Assembly (NCBI GenBank): GCA_900556705.1
Contig: USPT01000026.1
Coordinates: 1-11,014, forward strand
DNA from: an uncultured Collinsella sp.
Lineage (GTDB): Bacteria > Actinomycetota > Coriobacteriia > Coriobacteriales > Coriobacteriaceae
Direction of reading: 5' to 3'
DNA length: 11,014 bases
In this document: piece by piece, positions 1-7,184 of the stretch
Numbering within the stretch: position 1 is the first letter of the stretch
How the letters are laid out: each line of letters begins with the position of its first letter
The notes under the pieces: model-generated
Told to the model about the DNA's origin: nothing
Seen by the model: only the letters and a program-made list of their open reading frames with translations
Database searches by the model: none
Made by a program: the position numbers and the translations under genes

Positions 1-204
1 CGCGTGGCGGAGCTCAACGACATGGAGCTCCAGGACATCTGCGTGTTTGGCGATGCGGACAACGACACCTGCATGGTGGCCGACGCCGGCGTGGGCGTGG
101 CCATGGCAAACGGCAGCGACGCCACCCGCGCCGCAGCTGATTTTGTAACCGCGAGCAACGACAAAGACGGCATCGCGATCTTTATCGAGGAGCATCTGCT
201 GTAG
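1..204 (+). CDS. Cof-type HAD-IIB family phosphatase, C-terminal end (partial)
   Basis: The reading frame is open from the first base of the window and stops with TAG at 202-204, so only about the last 67 codons are present. The fragment contains GDADNDTCM, which is the HAD motif IV (GDxxND) that binds the catalytic Mg2+ in Cof/HAD-IIB hydrolases. It is followed by GVGVAMANGSDATRAAADFVTASNDKDGIA, the usual end of this family (the ANG/A...K...A.yvt..n.edGva pattern). Members are cytoplasmic phosphatases acting on sugar phosphates, flavin phosphates or similar small metabolites; the substrate cannot be told from the C-terminus. It is probably housekeeping and unrelated to the pilus genes, which start 505 bases downstream after an AT-rich gap. 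Confidence 0.88.
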   Translation, partial: RVAELNDMELQDICVFGDADNDTCMVADAGVGVAMANGSDATRAAADFVTASNDKDGIAIFIEEHLL

Positions 205-329
205 CGCCGGGGGAGAACCGCCACAATGGGGATAGGCGCCTTTGCGGTGGCCTCAGGCGATTTGGGCGAGTTGATGCCTGCAATCTGCGCGCAAATACCA
301 ATATGGTTGTCTGAACATTACGCTTCTGA

Positions 330-367
330 CTACCGATGAGTTAAAGATATTCTCATCAGTTTGGTAG
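330..367. repeat. Imperfect inverted repeat
   Basis: CTACCGATGAG (330-340) is mirrored by CTCATC (352-357) and GGTAG (363-367), with an 11-base loop and a 5-base insertion in the second arm. It could be a binding site for a dimeric regulator or a weak hairpin downstream of the HAD gene. There is no T-run after it, which argues against an intrinsic terminator. Confidence 0.4.
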
Positions 368-385
368 GGTATTTCTCCCGGTAAA

Positions 386-405
386 TGACCTACAGCTCAT
401 GGTCA
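386..405. promoter_or_regulatory. Candidate operator palindrome
   Basis: TGACC (386-390) and GGTCA (401-405) are perfect inverted half-sites separated by 10 bases, and the centre of the spacer is itself a palindrome (AGCT). Half-sites one helical turn apart are typical of dimeric helix-turn-helix regulators. The regulator is unknown and none is encoded next to it. Confidence 0.35.
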
Positions 406-547
406 ATTTTCGACTGTTTACAGGATGTTTACTCTTGAGCAAAATGTTGTGCAAATAAATCTAATGCCATTAAAAAATGATGGGCAACTAAATTACCAGT
501 AGAAACAAAAAATAGATAGCGAATAAACGAAGGTAAATCTGAGCAAA

Positions 548-564
548 TGTCAAGAGAATTGACA
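548..564. promoter_or_regulatory. Inverted repeat containing a TTGACA box
   Basis: TGTCAA (548-553) and TTGACA (559-564) form a perfect 6-base inverted repeat with a 5-base spacer; the second arm equals the consensus -35 box. A -10 partner is poor (GTTAAT at 584-589, 19-base spacing), so this may be an operator or an upstream promoter. Confidence 0.35.
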
Positions 565-589
565 ATTCGCTACAAAACTATCGGTTAAT

Positions 590-619
590 TTGCCCATATG
601 TCCAAACAATCGTTACAAT
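590..619 (+). promoter_or_regulatory. Candidate promoter of the pilus operon
   Basis: A -10-like TACAAT at 614-619 (five of six consensus bases) lies 18 bases after TTGCCC at 590-595 (four of six of TTGACA). Transcription would begin near 626, giving an 80-base leader that opens with the 631-663 hairpin and ends in the ribosome-binding site GGGAGGAGA before the ATG at 710. This is read from consensus only. Confidence 0.45.
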
Positions 620-630
620 ATTCATTACTA

Positions 631-663
631 AGCGTGCGCAATTTCAGGTTGCGCAGATACGCT
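631..663 (+). promoter_or_regulatory. Hairpin at the 5' end of the pilus leader
   Basis: AGCG plus TGCGCAA (631-641) pairs with TTGCGCA (649-655) and, after a 4-base bulge, CGCT (660-663). The 7-base core is perfect with a 7-base loop. Its position just after the predicted transcription start suggests an mRNA-stabilising 5' hairpin or a regulator target. No T-run follows, so it is not a standard terminator. Confidence 0.5.
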
Positions 664-709
664 TGATAGTGAAAGAGCTAGATCGCGGTCTCTTGGGGAG
701 GAGACATCG

Positions 710-3700
710 ATGAAAGCAAATTCAGACAAATCTAAGCAGAGTAATAAAGCGACGCGCCGTGTATTGGCAGGCGTTTTGTGCGGAGCCTCCGTTTTGAGCC
801 TGGTACTGTCGCTCGTCATGCCTCCAATCTCGCAGGCCATTGCCAACGATGCCCAGACGGTTTCTACCGCGGAAACTGTAATGGGGGGGGGTTCCTCAAG
901 TGAGTCCGCTGCTGTAGGTAACACCAGCGAGGATGCCGAAAACCAGAATAGCGACGAGACCGATGGCGGCGAGTCTGGCTCTTCAAATAGTGTTGAGCAG
1001 GCTCAGAGTGCGAATGCGGCTTCAGCGGGAGCGACGGCCACCGTGAAGCCGGGAATTTACGTTCCCACGTCTATCGGTATCGGTACGAATATCAATGTCT
1101 CAACCCCTGATCCCGGCGTGGCCACCTACGTCGGCCGCGACATGTACATCGGTGGTAAACCGAGCAACACTAAAACTCTTGATGCGAGCAACGCCCCCGC
1201 CGGCTCATATGCCGCTGAGGCGGAGGGCCTTACCGTGGTCCGTGGCAAGCTTGCCATGAATCCACTCAAAGAGAGCTGGCCCTATGAAGGTATTGGCGCT
1301 GGTTTCCGCTTTGGCACCGTTGGTTTTGGTTCCCAGTTCCGTCCTGTCGACGGCAGCACCGTGCTTGCGGTGGCTGGAATCGACAGTGCGATCACCAACA
1401 TGAGCGTTGGTTACAGCGGCGACTTGCCGGGGAAGACTACCGTTGGCGCTTGGAACAAAGGCGCTTGGGTCGGCAAAGCGAGAACGGCTGACTCCGCTGG
1501 CTATGACTACACCGCGAAGATCGCCGGTCCCATTACCTATTGGAATACTAATAACGGGCGCCAGTCTGTGGTGAAAACCCAGGGTTATTGGTACGCGGGC
1601 GAGAACGCTCAGGACAGTACTCTGTTCAACCAAGTTAACTTCCTCAAGGACATTAATGGCAAGGATTATTCGAATTACAGCGGAGAGACAGGCTATCTCA
1701 ACACGCTTTCTAATCAGCTGAATTCGTTTGCGAAGACGGGCAAAGTGAGCTACGGCGTTGCTCCGGCGTGCGATAAGGACAACCGCTACATCATCAACAA
1801 GTACAACAAGACGGATTGTTGCTATGGCCTGGTGTTTGATGGGTCGTATAAGACCATCAATGAGGACTGCGCCGATACGTCGCTCAATGGTAAGCAATTC
1901 AAGAATAGCGAGCGTCTTATCACGTTTAAGGGCGACAACACCTCTATGCAGCAGGTGTTCACCATCGATGCTTCTCAGCTGAGCAATACATACAACAACG
2001 AGTATTATCGTGGCGTTGATTTCGCATTCGAGGACATTCCCGAGGGCGCCTCGGTTGTTGTGAACGTTACCGGATCTTCGAATATTGAGTTCCACAATGG
2101 CTGGCGCTTTTGGTGGAACGGCATCGAGATTTCGCGTGGTTACGAAATTCAATATTCCGGCAAGGCACTGGGTGAAGCATACGCGACGGCTTCCCAGTCC
2201 ATCATGTGGAACTTTGTCGATACGCAAAGCCTTACCATTCGGGGCGGCATCGCGGGAGAGGACCGCGCGGACTGGGAATACGATGGCGCAACTACCGGTG
2301 CCAAGTGGACTGACGACGATCCTGCGGCGGCTATGATCGGATCGATTCTCGTTCCCAACGGAAGCTTCGACGACCATGTGACCACCAATGGTCGTGTGTA
2401 CGCCGGCGCCGATTTCTCAATGAACAGCCCGAAGGTTGCCGCAGCATTTGGTGAGGGTAACTCGGCTTCCGTTATCGATATGGACCAGGAGCGTCACAAC
2501 TTCCCGTGGTCTGGCTCGTATACACCGGACGGTTCCTCCATTGCATGGAGCAAGGTCGACGCTGCGGATGGTACTAAGCTGCTTCCCGGTTCCTCGTGGA
2601 CGATATACGGCACTGTCAAAGATGCCAAGAACGGGACGGGTCCCATCGTTACGGTAACGGATGGCGCTGCCAACGATTACGCTTCTACTGATGGCAAGCT
2701 TCAGTTCAACTATTTGAACCAGAAGGCCGATCCGAGTAAGGAGATCTCGGATTCTAATCCGGCATTCACCTATTACATCAAAGAGGAGACGGCGCCGGAG
2801 GGTTACCAGGTTTCGGACAAGATCTACTACGCAACCATGAACAATGCTGGTGAGTCGGTGAACTATGTCCAGGGCTACGTGGATGAGAGCGGGAACGAGG
2901 TTCCGTTCACACCTTCTAACACCACGGGTGCCATCGCCAACACCAAGATCACCGGTACGGTGTCTTGGGCCAAGGTGGAGAAGGACGATGCAGAACACAC
3001 TCCTTTGGCTGGTTCCGAGTGGAAGCTTGCGAAACTGGGTGCCGATGGCTTGACTGAGGCGCAGCCCTGGACCGTGAGTGACCAATCGACTCCGAGCGAA
3101 ACCACTTGGGCCGATACCGACGCCAAGGATGGCAAGTTCACATTGGCCGATTTGCTGCCGGGCACGTACACGCTCACGGAGACCCAGGCTCCGTTTGGCT
3201 ACGAACTGAACAAGAACACCTACAAGTTCACGGTGGACAGCACAAGCGGCTCCATTACGTGGATCGAGAACGAGCGGCCGAACATCGTTGATGGCATTAC
3301 GTACATCTCCGACTCGTGCTCCGTTACGTCCGTGAAAATCCCGGTGATTAAATCCGTCCGTAATACGGACTGGCCGAAGGATTCCAGCGGTAAATACGTT
3401 GCGTTCGACTTCAGCATCGAGGCTACGGGGCCAAATAAGGATAGCGCTCCTATGCCTGACTCGAAGACTATTTCCGTCGCTCCCGCAGACTCCACCAAGG
3501 TCAACGACATCGAGGCATCTTTTGGCGAAATCTCGTTCTCCAAAGAGTACCTCGCCACGAACGACGCTTCGAACCCGACGGGCGCCAAGACTTACACCTA
3601 CACGGTGAAGGAGGTCGCGCCCGACGCCGATGCCATCGACAAGCTCCGCTACTCCAAGGCCGAGTACCAAGTGGCCGTCACCGTGAAAGCCGTCTTGGAC

Positions 3701-3979
3701 GAGAAGACCGGCAAGTACTCCGGCCTCACCACTTTCACTACGGTCACGCAGGTAAAGGACGACATGGGCAACGTGCTCAGTCCGGACACCGTCATCGGCA
3801 CCGCCGACGCGCCCAACGCCATACCCGCCTCTACCTTCACCAACGTGAAAGTCCTCACGGACCTCCCGCTCACCGGCGCGGGTTGGACCGAGAACTCCAT
3901 GTTTCTCGTGGGTGCCGGTCTCATGCTTCTGGGCGGCATCGCCGCGGGAGCGTATTGGATCGCTACAAAGCGCCGCTAG
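710..3979 (+). CDS. LPXTG-anchored pilus tip adhesin with choice-of-anchor A, SpaA and FctA-like domains
   Basis: Predicted secreted, sortase-anchored adhesin of 1089 residues; start ATG at 710 follows GGGAGGAGA. Residues 1-45 form a signal peptide (TRR, a hydrophobic core, cleavage after AIA). Residues ~50-105 are Ser/Glu/Gly/Asn-rich linker. Residues ~115-600 fit the choice-of-anchor A family: VVVNVTG, IMWNF, GSILVPNGSF, NGRVYAGADF and closing HNFPW are its hallmarks. Two SpaA-like domains follow (~605-725, ~748-860) with E-boxes YYIKEETAPEGY (688-699) and TYTLTETQAPFGY (819-831). An FctA-like domain (~876-1046, YTVKE with E968) precedes LPLTG (1052-1056), a transmembrane helix and KRR. Lysines K615, K755 and K881 at domain starts suit intramolecular isopeptide bonds. 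Four cysteines cluster at 354-387, unusual in such proteins. Its size and first place in the operon suggest the tip subunit; the ligand is unknown. A nine-G tract at 883-891 may switch expression. Confidence 0.9.
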   Translation: MKANSDKSKQSNKATRRVLAGVLCGASVLSLVLSLVMPPISQAIANDAQTVSTAETVMGGGSSSESAAVGNTSEDAENQNSDETDGGESGSSNSVEQAQSANAASAGATATVKPGIYVPTSIGIGTNINVSTPDPGVATYVGRDMYIGGKPSNTKTLDASNAPAGSYAAEAEGLTVVRGKLAMNPLKESWPYEGIGAGFRFGTVGFGSQFRPVDGSTVLAVAGIDSAITNMSVGYSGDLPGKTTVGAWNKGAWVGKARTADSAGYDYTAKIAGPITYWNTNNGRQSVVKTQGYWYAGENAQDSTLFNQVNFLKDINGKDYSNYSGETGYLNTLSNQLNSFAKTGKVSYGVAPACDKDNRYIINKYNKTDCCYGLVFDGSYKTINEDCADTSLNGKQFKNSERLITFKGDNTSMQQVFTIDASQLSNTYNNEYYRGVDFAFEDIPEGASVVVNVTGSSNIEFHNGWRFWWNGIEISRGYEIQYSGKALGEAYATASQSIMWNFVDTQSLTIRGGIAGEDRADWEYDGATTGAKWTDDDPAAAMIGSILVPNGSFDDHVTTNGRVYAGADFSMNSPKVAAAFGEGNSASVIDMDQERHNFPWSGSYTPDGSSIAWSKVDAADGTKLLPGSSWTIYGTVKDAKNGTGPIVTVTDGAANDYASTDGKLQFNYLNQKADPSKEISDSNPAFTYYIKEETAPEGYQVSDKIYYATMNNAGESVNYVQGYVDESGNEVPFTPSNTTGAIANTKITGTVSWAKVEKDDAEHTPLAGSEWKLAKLGADGLTEAQPWTVSDQSTPSETTWADTDAKDGKFTLADLLPGTYTLTETQAPFGYELNKNTYKFTVDSTSGSITWIENERPNIVDGITYISDSCSVTSVKIPVIKSVRNTDWPKDSSGKYVAFDFSIEATGPNKDSAPMPDSKTISVAPADSTKVNDIEASFGEISFSKEYLATNDASNPTGAKTYTYTVKEVAPDADAIDKLRYSKAEYQVAVTVKAVLDEKTGKYSGLTTFTTVTQVKDDMGNVLSPDTVIGTADAPNAIPASTFTNVKVLTDLPLTGAGWTENSMFLVGAGLMLLGGIAAGAYWIATKRR
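883..891 (+). repeat. Poly-G tract (9 G) in the adhesin reading frame
   Basis: Nine consecutive G at codons 58-61, a few residues after the signal-peptide cleavage site, encode Met-Gly-Gly-Gly. The present length keeps the 1089-residue frame open. One G fewer leads to TAG at 915-917 and one G more leads to TGA at 901-903. Such tracts slip during replication and commonly underlie phase variation of surface proteins. Confidence 0.8.
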
Positions 3980-3998
3980 GACGATTCGTCTGATGGCG
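3971..3998 (+). promoter_or_regulatory. Small hairpin between adhesin and major pilin genes
   Basis: GACGA-T-TCGTC (3980-3990) is a perfect inverted repeat starting one base after the adhesin stop, and CGCC (3971-3974) / GGCG (3995-3998) could close it. There is no T-run. In a 69-base intercistronic gap it may be an mRNA-processing or stability element; the tight single-base centre makes the inner part weak as RNA. Confidence 0.3.
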
Positions 3999-4048
3999 CA
4001 TGTAGATAGATGTTTATGAATGTCGGGCTTATTTCTGAAAGGGGAATC

Positions 4049-5821
4049 ATGAACCGATTAGTACAAAAGCTGATCGCCGGCGCCGCCGCCGTAGCGATCG
4101 CCGTAACCGGCCTGGTGGGTGGAGCGCCCACGGCCAAGGCTGCGCCAGTCTACAGCATTACGATCAACAAGCAGTCGACGGATGCTGCCGATCACACGTT
4201 CAACGGCTGGCAGCTTGCCGAGCTGAAGGACGTTGTTGTTGGCAATGACAAGTCGATTGCCTATACGATTGATACCACCGATGCGCTCGTGAGCACCATC
4301 GAGGGCGCGATGAACTTCAATGCTGTCATTGATGGGACGGGCGATGCCCGGAACGTGCTTACTGCCTACAAGCAGGACAAGAACTTCTTTGTGTCCGAGG
4401 GCAACGCGTCGAACAACCCTATGGGCTTCCTGATCATGCGGGTGTTTAGCAATAGCGGAGCCCCTAACCTCTCCTCGCCTTGGAACAATGATGCCGCGCT
4501 GCGCACCTTTGCCCAGAACCTCGAGGACCAGACCTTCCCTGGTACTCCTGCTGCAACCGAGTTCACCACGTCTACGGCCGGCAACGCCAATGTGAAAACC
4601 TTTAACGTCCCGGGTATCTGGTTCCTGAAGGACGTTACCAATCCCGCTGCGGACAAGGAGTCCTTCTCGCTGCCCATCATTACGCCGACGAGCATTGCGG
4701 GCACCGATGTCGATGGCACCGTTGCCGTGAAGAACGTGATTCCGACCATCTCTAAGCATCTTGCCAATGCTGACGGCACCTACAACTATGAGCCGTCCTT
4801 CTCCGTGGGCGACACCGTGTACTACACGCTTGAGACTACCGTTCCGTACTACACCGGCTATTCGACCAAACGTGTGTTCAAGATCAACGACACTGCTAGT
4901 TCTGCCATTTCTTCGATTGTCGGTAACGTCGCCACGGGCGTAAAGGTTGAATCGGTCAAGGTTGGAGACGTTACTCTTAAGGTGAGTAACGACTACAGTG
5001 TTTCCTATGCTGCCACTTCTGATACCGATAGTAAGTACGCCGGAGGTGTAGATACCGTCATCGACCTTGGCAACTACGTGAACCAGGTTGCGGGCGCTAC
5101 TGCGCTGAACGAGGGCGCAAAGGTGACCGTACTGGTGAGTGCTACCCTTGATGCAGATGCCAAGCTTTCTGACTCCACCGCCATCCAGGGCAACCCCAAC
5201 AAGGACTCACTTACCTGGTCGCACAACCCCAACAACATCTCCGATGAGCAGACCATTCCTGGTAACGAGGTGAATGTCTACTCCTATAAGTTCAACATCG
5301 TGAAGACCGCCAAGGACATGACCACTAAGCTCTCGGGTGCTAAGTTCACGATCAAGGCGGGAAGCAGCTATCTCGGTTACGAGAACGGCGCATGGAAGAC
5401 CCTGACCACGACTCCGACTAAGGATACTCAGGGTGGTGCCGAAGTTGGCGTGTTCGCCACCGATACCGAGGGCGTCATCAACTTCGATGGTCTCGACGCT
5501 GGCACGTATGAGATTGAGGAGATCGTTCCCCCCAATGATTACACCGCCGTCTCCCTGCCGAAGTTCAACTTTACGGTATCCGCTACGGTGAATGCCAACG
5601 ATCCCGAGGGCCAGAAGACCATCACTGCTGTCTCTTATGCCAAGGACACTACCGATCCTCGCGTCTCCGTTGAGAACTCGACCATCAAGATTTGGAACGC
5701 CAAGAACCTCACCGAGCTGCCCTTGACCGGTGACCTGGGCATCAAGGTTTTCATCACCGTGGGCGTGCTGCTCATGGCTGCTGGCGCCGCCTTTGCCCTG
5801 AGTGCACGTATGCGCTCTTAA
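4049..5821 (+). CDS. SpaH/EbpB-family LPXTG-anchored major pilin
   Basis: Predicted shaft subunit of the sortase-built pilus, 590 residues. I place the start at ATG 4049 because AAAGGGG lies just before it and the signal peptide then begins normally (MNRLVQKL); the in-frame ATG at 4010 has no ribosome-binding site. Signal peptide cleavage is predicted after AKA (residue 31). An N-terminal domain (~33-230) ends at TVAVKNV, where a degenerate pilin motif offers K228 as linkage lysine. A middle domain (~235-410) starts with SVGDTVYYTLETTVP, typical of the fimbrial isopeptide-forming D2 domain. A C-terminal SpaA-type domain (~412-555) runs from YKFNIVKTAKD to the E-box GTYEIEEIVPP (485-495). LPLTG (557-561), a hydrophobic helix and a short RMRS tail complete the wall-sorting signal. 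It sits 69 bases after the adhesin and 165 before the sortase, one presumed transcript. Confidence 0.92.
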   Translation: MNRLVQKLIAGAAAVAIAVTGLVGGAPTAKAAPVYSITINKQSTDAADHTFNGWQLAELKDVVVGNDKSIAYTIDTTDALVSTIEGAMNFNAVIDGTGDARNVLTAYKQDKNFFVSEGNASNNPMGFLIMRVFSNSGAPNLSSPWNNDAALRTFAQNLEDQTFPGTPAATEFTTSTAGNANVKTFNVPGIWFLKDVTNPAADKESFSLPIITPTSIAGTDVDGTVAVKNVIPTISKHLANADGTYNYEPSFSVGDTVYYTLETTVPYYTGYSTKRVFKINDTASSAISSIVGNVATGVKVESVKVGDVTLKVSNDYSVSYAATSDTDSKYAGGVDTVIDLGNYVNQVAGATALNEGAKVTVLVSATLDADAKLSDSTAIQGNPNKDSLTWSHNPNNISDEQTIPGNEVNVYSYKFNIVKTAKDMTTKLSGAKFTIKAGSSYLGYENGAWKTLTTTPTKDTQGGAEVGVFATDTEGVINFDGLDAGTYEIEEIVPPNDYTAVSLPKFNFTVSATVNANDPEGQKTITAVSYAKDTTDPRVSVENSTIKIWNAKNLTELPLTGDLGIKVFITVGVLLMAAGAAFALSARMRS

Positions 5822-5836
5822 TTCCCTAGCTTGATG

Positions 5837-5886
5837 ACGCGGCGAGCGGGCGATCGTCGTCTCCTATCAGCGCCCGTGCGCCGCGT
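5837..5886 (+). promoter_or_regulatory. Large GC-rich hairpin after the major pilin gene
   Basis: Bases 5837-5852 and 5871-5886 form a 16-position stem in which 14 positions are Watson-Crick pairs (ACGCGGCG/CGCCGCGT plus CGGGCG/CGCCCG), with an 18-base loop. It starts 16 bases after the pilin stop. The sequence that follows (TTCTCACATTCCCTTT) is pyrimidine-rich but lacks a continuous T-run. It could be a leaky terminator or an RNase-blocking hairpin that keeps sortase output below pilin output. Confidence 0.6.
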
Positions 5887-5903
5887 TCTCACATTCCCTT
5901 TCG

Positions 5904-5941
5904 CCGCACCCCGTCGCGCTTGGACCCGCGGCGGGGTGTGG
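5904..5941 (+). promoter_or_regulatory. Second GC-rich hairpin ahead of the sortase gene
   Basis: Bases 5904-5917 (CCGCACCCCGTCGC) pair with 5928-5941 (GCGGCGGGGTGTGG): 12 Watson-Crick pairs of 14, the two exceptions being a G-U-type pair or an A/C change. The loop is 10 bases. No T-run follows. Together with the hairpin at 5837-5886 it fills most of the pilin-sortase gap, upstream of the GGAGGTG ribosome-binding site. Confidence 0.55.
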
Positions 5942-5986
5942 TGCATTAACCGTGTCCTCGCACCCACACCCCCGGAGGTGAACCAC

Positions 5987-7126
5987 ATGAAGGCAATCAA
6001 GCCCGTATCGACGATGCGCACGCCGAGCGTCGGTTCGAACCCGGCTTCCCCCAGCCGACGTAAACCGCCCCTCGCCCTGCGCCTGCTTTCCCTTCTGTGC
6101 TTTGTCGCCGGCTTTGTTATCGTGGCCACGCCCCTCGCCCTGCGCGCCATGTCCCAGGCCGAGCAGACGGCCGCAGTTACCGCGGCCGCCAACACGGTTG
6201 ATGGCTGGCCCTATCCGAAGGCGGAGGAGGCCCTCGCGGCCGCGCGCGCCTACAACGAGCAGTTGGCCGCCGGCGGTCAGGACGTTATCGGCGAGGTCGT
6301 GGATCCGTTCGGTAGCACCTCCGGCGCCTCCACCGCCTCTGGCTCTGAGGATTCCATCGCCTCGCAAGATACAACCTACCAGGGGCTTCTTAACGCGGGA
6401 TCGGGCCTTATGTGCTCGGTGCGCATTCCCAAGATCGACGTGAACCTGCCCGTGTACCACGGCACCTCTACCGAGGTGCTCGCTGCGGGCGCCGGCCACC
6501 TATATGGAACATCGCTGCCCGTGGGCGGCGCGAGCACGCACGCCGTGCTTACCGGCCACCGCGGCGTGCCAGGCTCGCTCCTGTTCACGCGCCTGGACGA
6601 ACTGCAGGTTGGCGACTCGTTTTACATCGAGGTGATGGGCGAGGAACTGGGTTACAAGATCGACCGCATAGACGTGATTACGCCCGACGACGATTCCAAG
6701 TTGCGCGTGACCGCTGGCGAGGACCGCGTGACGCTCATGACCTGCACGCCCTACGGCGTGAACTCGCACCGCTTGCTGGTATCGGGTGTGCGTGCAAGCA
6801 TTCCGGATGAGGTCCCCGTGCCCGAGGACGCGCAGGGCATCAACACCACCGCGGTGGCGCTGGGCGTTCTGGGCGCGCTGCTGGCGATTGTTGTGGGTCT
6901 CGTTGTGGCCGGGCGCGTGCGCAAGAAGCGGCGCGCGGCGCAGCGTGCCGCCGTTGCCGCCGCGGTGACGCTGGACGCCGACGCGGCTGGTGGCGATGGC
7001 GGAAACGGGTGGGCCGTGGGAGCCTCCAGGCCTGCGGCCCCCTTCGCCTCCTCTGCTTCAGCCTCCTCGGCTTCCCCCGATTCCGATGCTTATTCACCCG
7101 AGTATCGCGGGCGACACCTGCGGTAG
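5987..7126 (+). CDS. srtC: Class C (pilus-polymerising) sortase
   Basis: Membrane-bound transpeptidase that should cleave the LPLTG signals of the two upstream proteins and join pilin subunits through lysine isopeptide bonds. I chose ATG 5987, preceded by GGAGGTG, giving 379 residues; an in-frame extension upstream would pass through the two hairpins and has no ribosome-binding site. A transmembrane segment lies at ~residues 27-52 (LALRLLSLLCFVAGFVIVATPLAL). DPFG at 106-109 is the active-site lid motif of class C sortases. Catalytic residues are H191 (LTGHRG), C253 (TLMTCTPYG) and R262 (SHRLLVSG). A second membrane helix (~residues 285-307) is followed by RKKRR, as expected for class C. The cytoplasmic tail is long and Ala/Ser-rich, ending in YRGRHLR. 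It is the only complete sortase in the window. No terminator is seen directly after it. Confidence 0.93.
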   Translation: MKAIKPVSTMRTPSVGSNPASPSRRKPPLALRLLSLLCFVAGFVIVATPLALRAMSQAEQTAAVTAAANTVDGWPYPKAEEALAAARAYNEQLAAGGQDVIGEVVDPFGSTSGASTASGSEDSIASQDTTYQGLLNAGSGLMCSVRIPKIDVNLPVYHGTSTEVLAAGAGHLYGTSLPVGGASTHAVLTGHRGVPGSLLFTRLDELQVGDSFYIEVMGEELGYKIDRIDVITPDDDSKLRVTAGEDRVTLMTCTPYGVNSHRLLVSGVRASIPDEVPVPEDAQGINTTAVALGVLGALLAIVVGLVVAGRVRKKRRAAQRAAVAAAVTLDADAAGGDGGNGWAVGASRPAAPFASSASASSASPDSDAYSPEYRGRHLR

Positions 7127-7184
7127 CGCCCGCATTGGTGCTCAATATCGCTCGAAGTGCAGCGCCTTCGCTCGCTTCCTGGTC

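Larger units (their letters stand above)
205..709. other. 505-base intergenic regulatory region, AT-rich
   Basis: No convincing gene is seen in either strand here. From about 290 to 630 the composition is far more AT-rich than the flanking genes. The stretch holds several inverted repeats (330-367, 386-405, 548-564, 631-663), a TTGACA box at 559-564 and a better-spaced promoter candidate at 590-619. No clear terminator with a T-run follows the HAD gene. I read the region as the control region of the pilus operon. Confidence 0.6.

Noticed and set aside
1769..1870. Cysteine-rich segment as a thioester (TED) adhesin domain.
   Set aside because: The surrounding domain fits choice-of-anchor A better and I could not identify the paired Gln motif expected of thioester domains.
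1205..3670. Two long minus-strand open frames (1205-2377, 2417-3670) opposite the adhesin gene.
   Set aside because: They are shadows of the + strand gene: no ribosome-binding site, no recognisable domain, Arg/Val-rich composition typical of antisense frames in GC-rich DNA, while the + strand has clear domains.
4010..4048. Upstream ATG at 4010 as start of the major pilin.
   Set aside because: No ribosome-binding site there, and it would put 13 extra residues before a signal peptide that begins properly at 4049 behind AAAGGGG.
5831..5986. In-frame extension of the sortase gene to 5831.
   Set aside because: The extension crosses two strong hairpins, has no ribosome-binding site, and precedes a normal start with GGAGGTG at 5987.
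6990..7184. Open frame ahead of the GH4 remnant that could suggest a longer gene.
   Set aside because: It overlaps the sortase 3' end in another frame, its Pro-rich translation has no GH4 similarity, and no start signal is visible.
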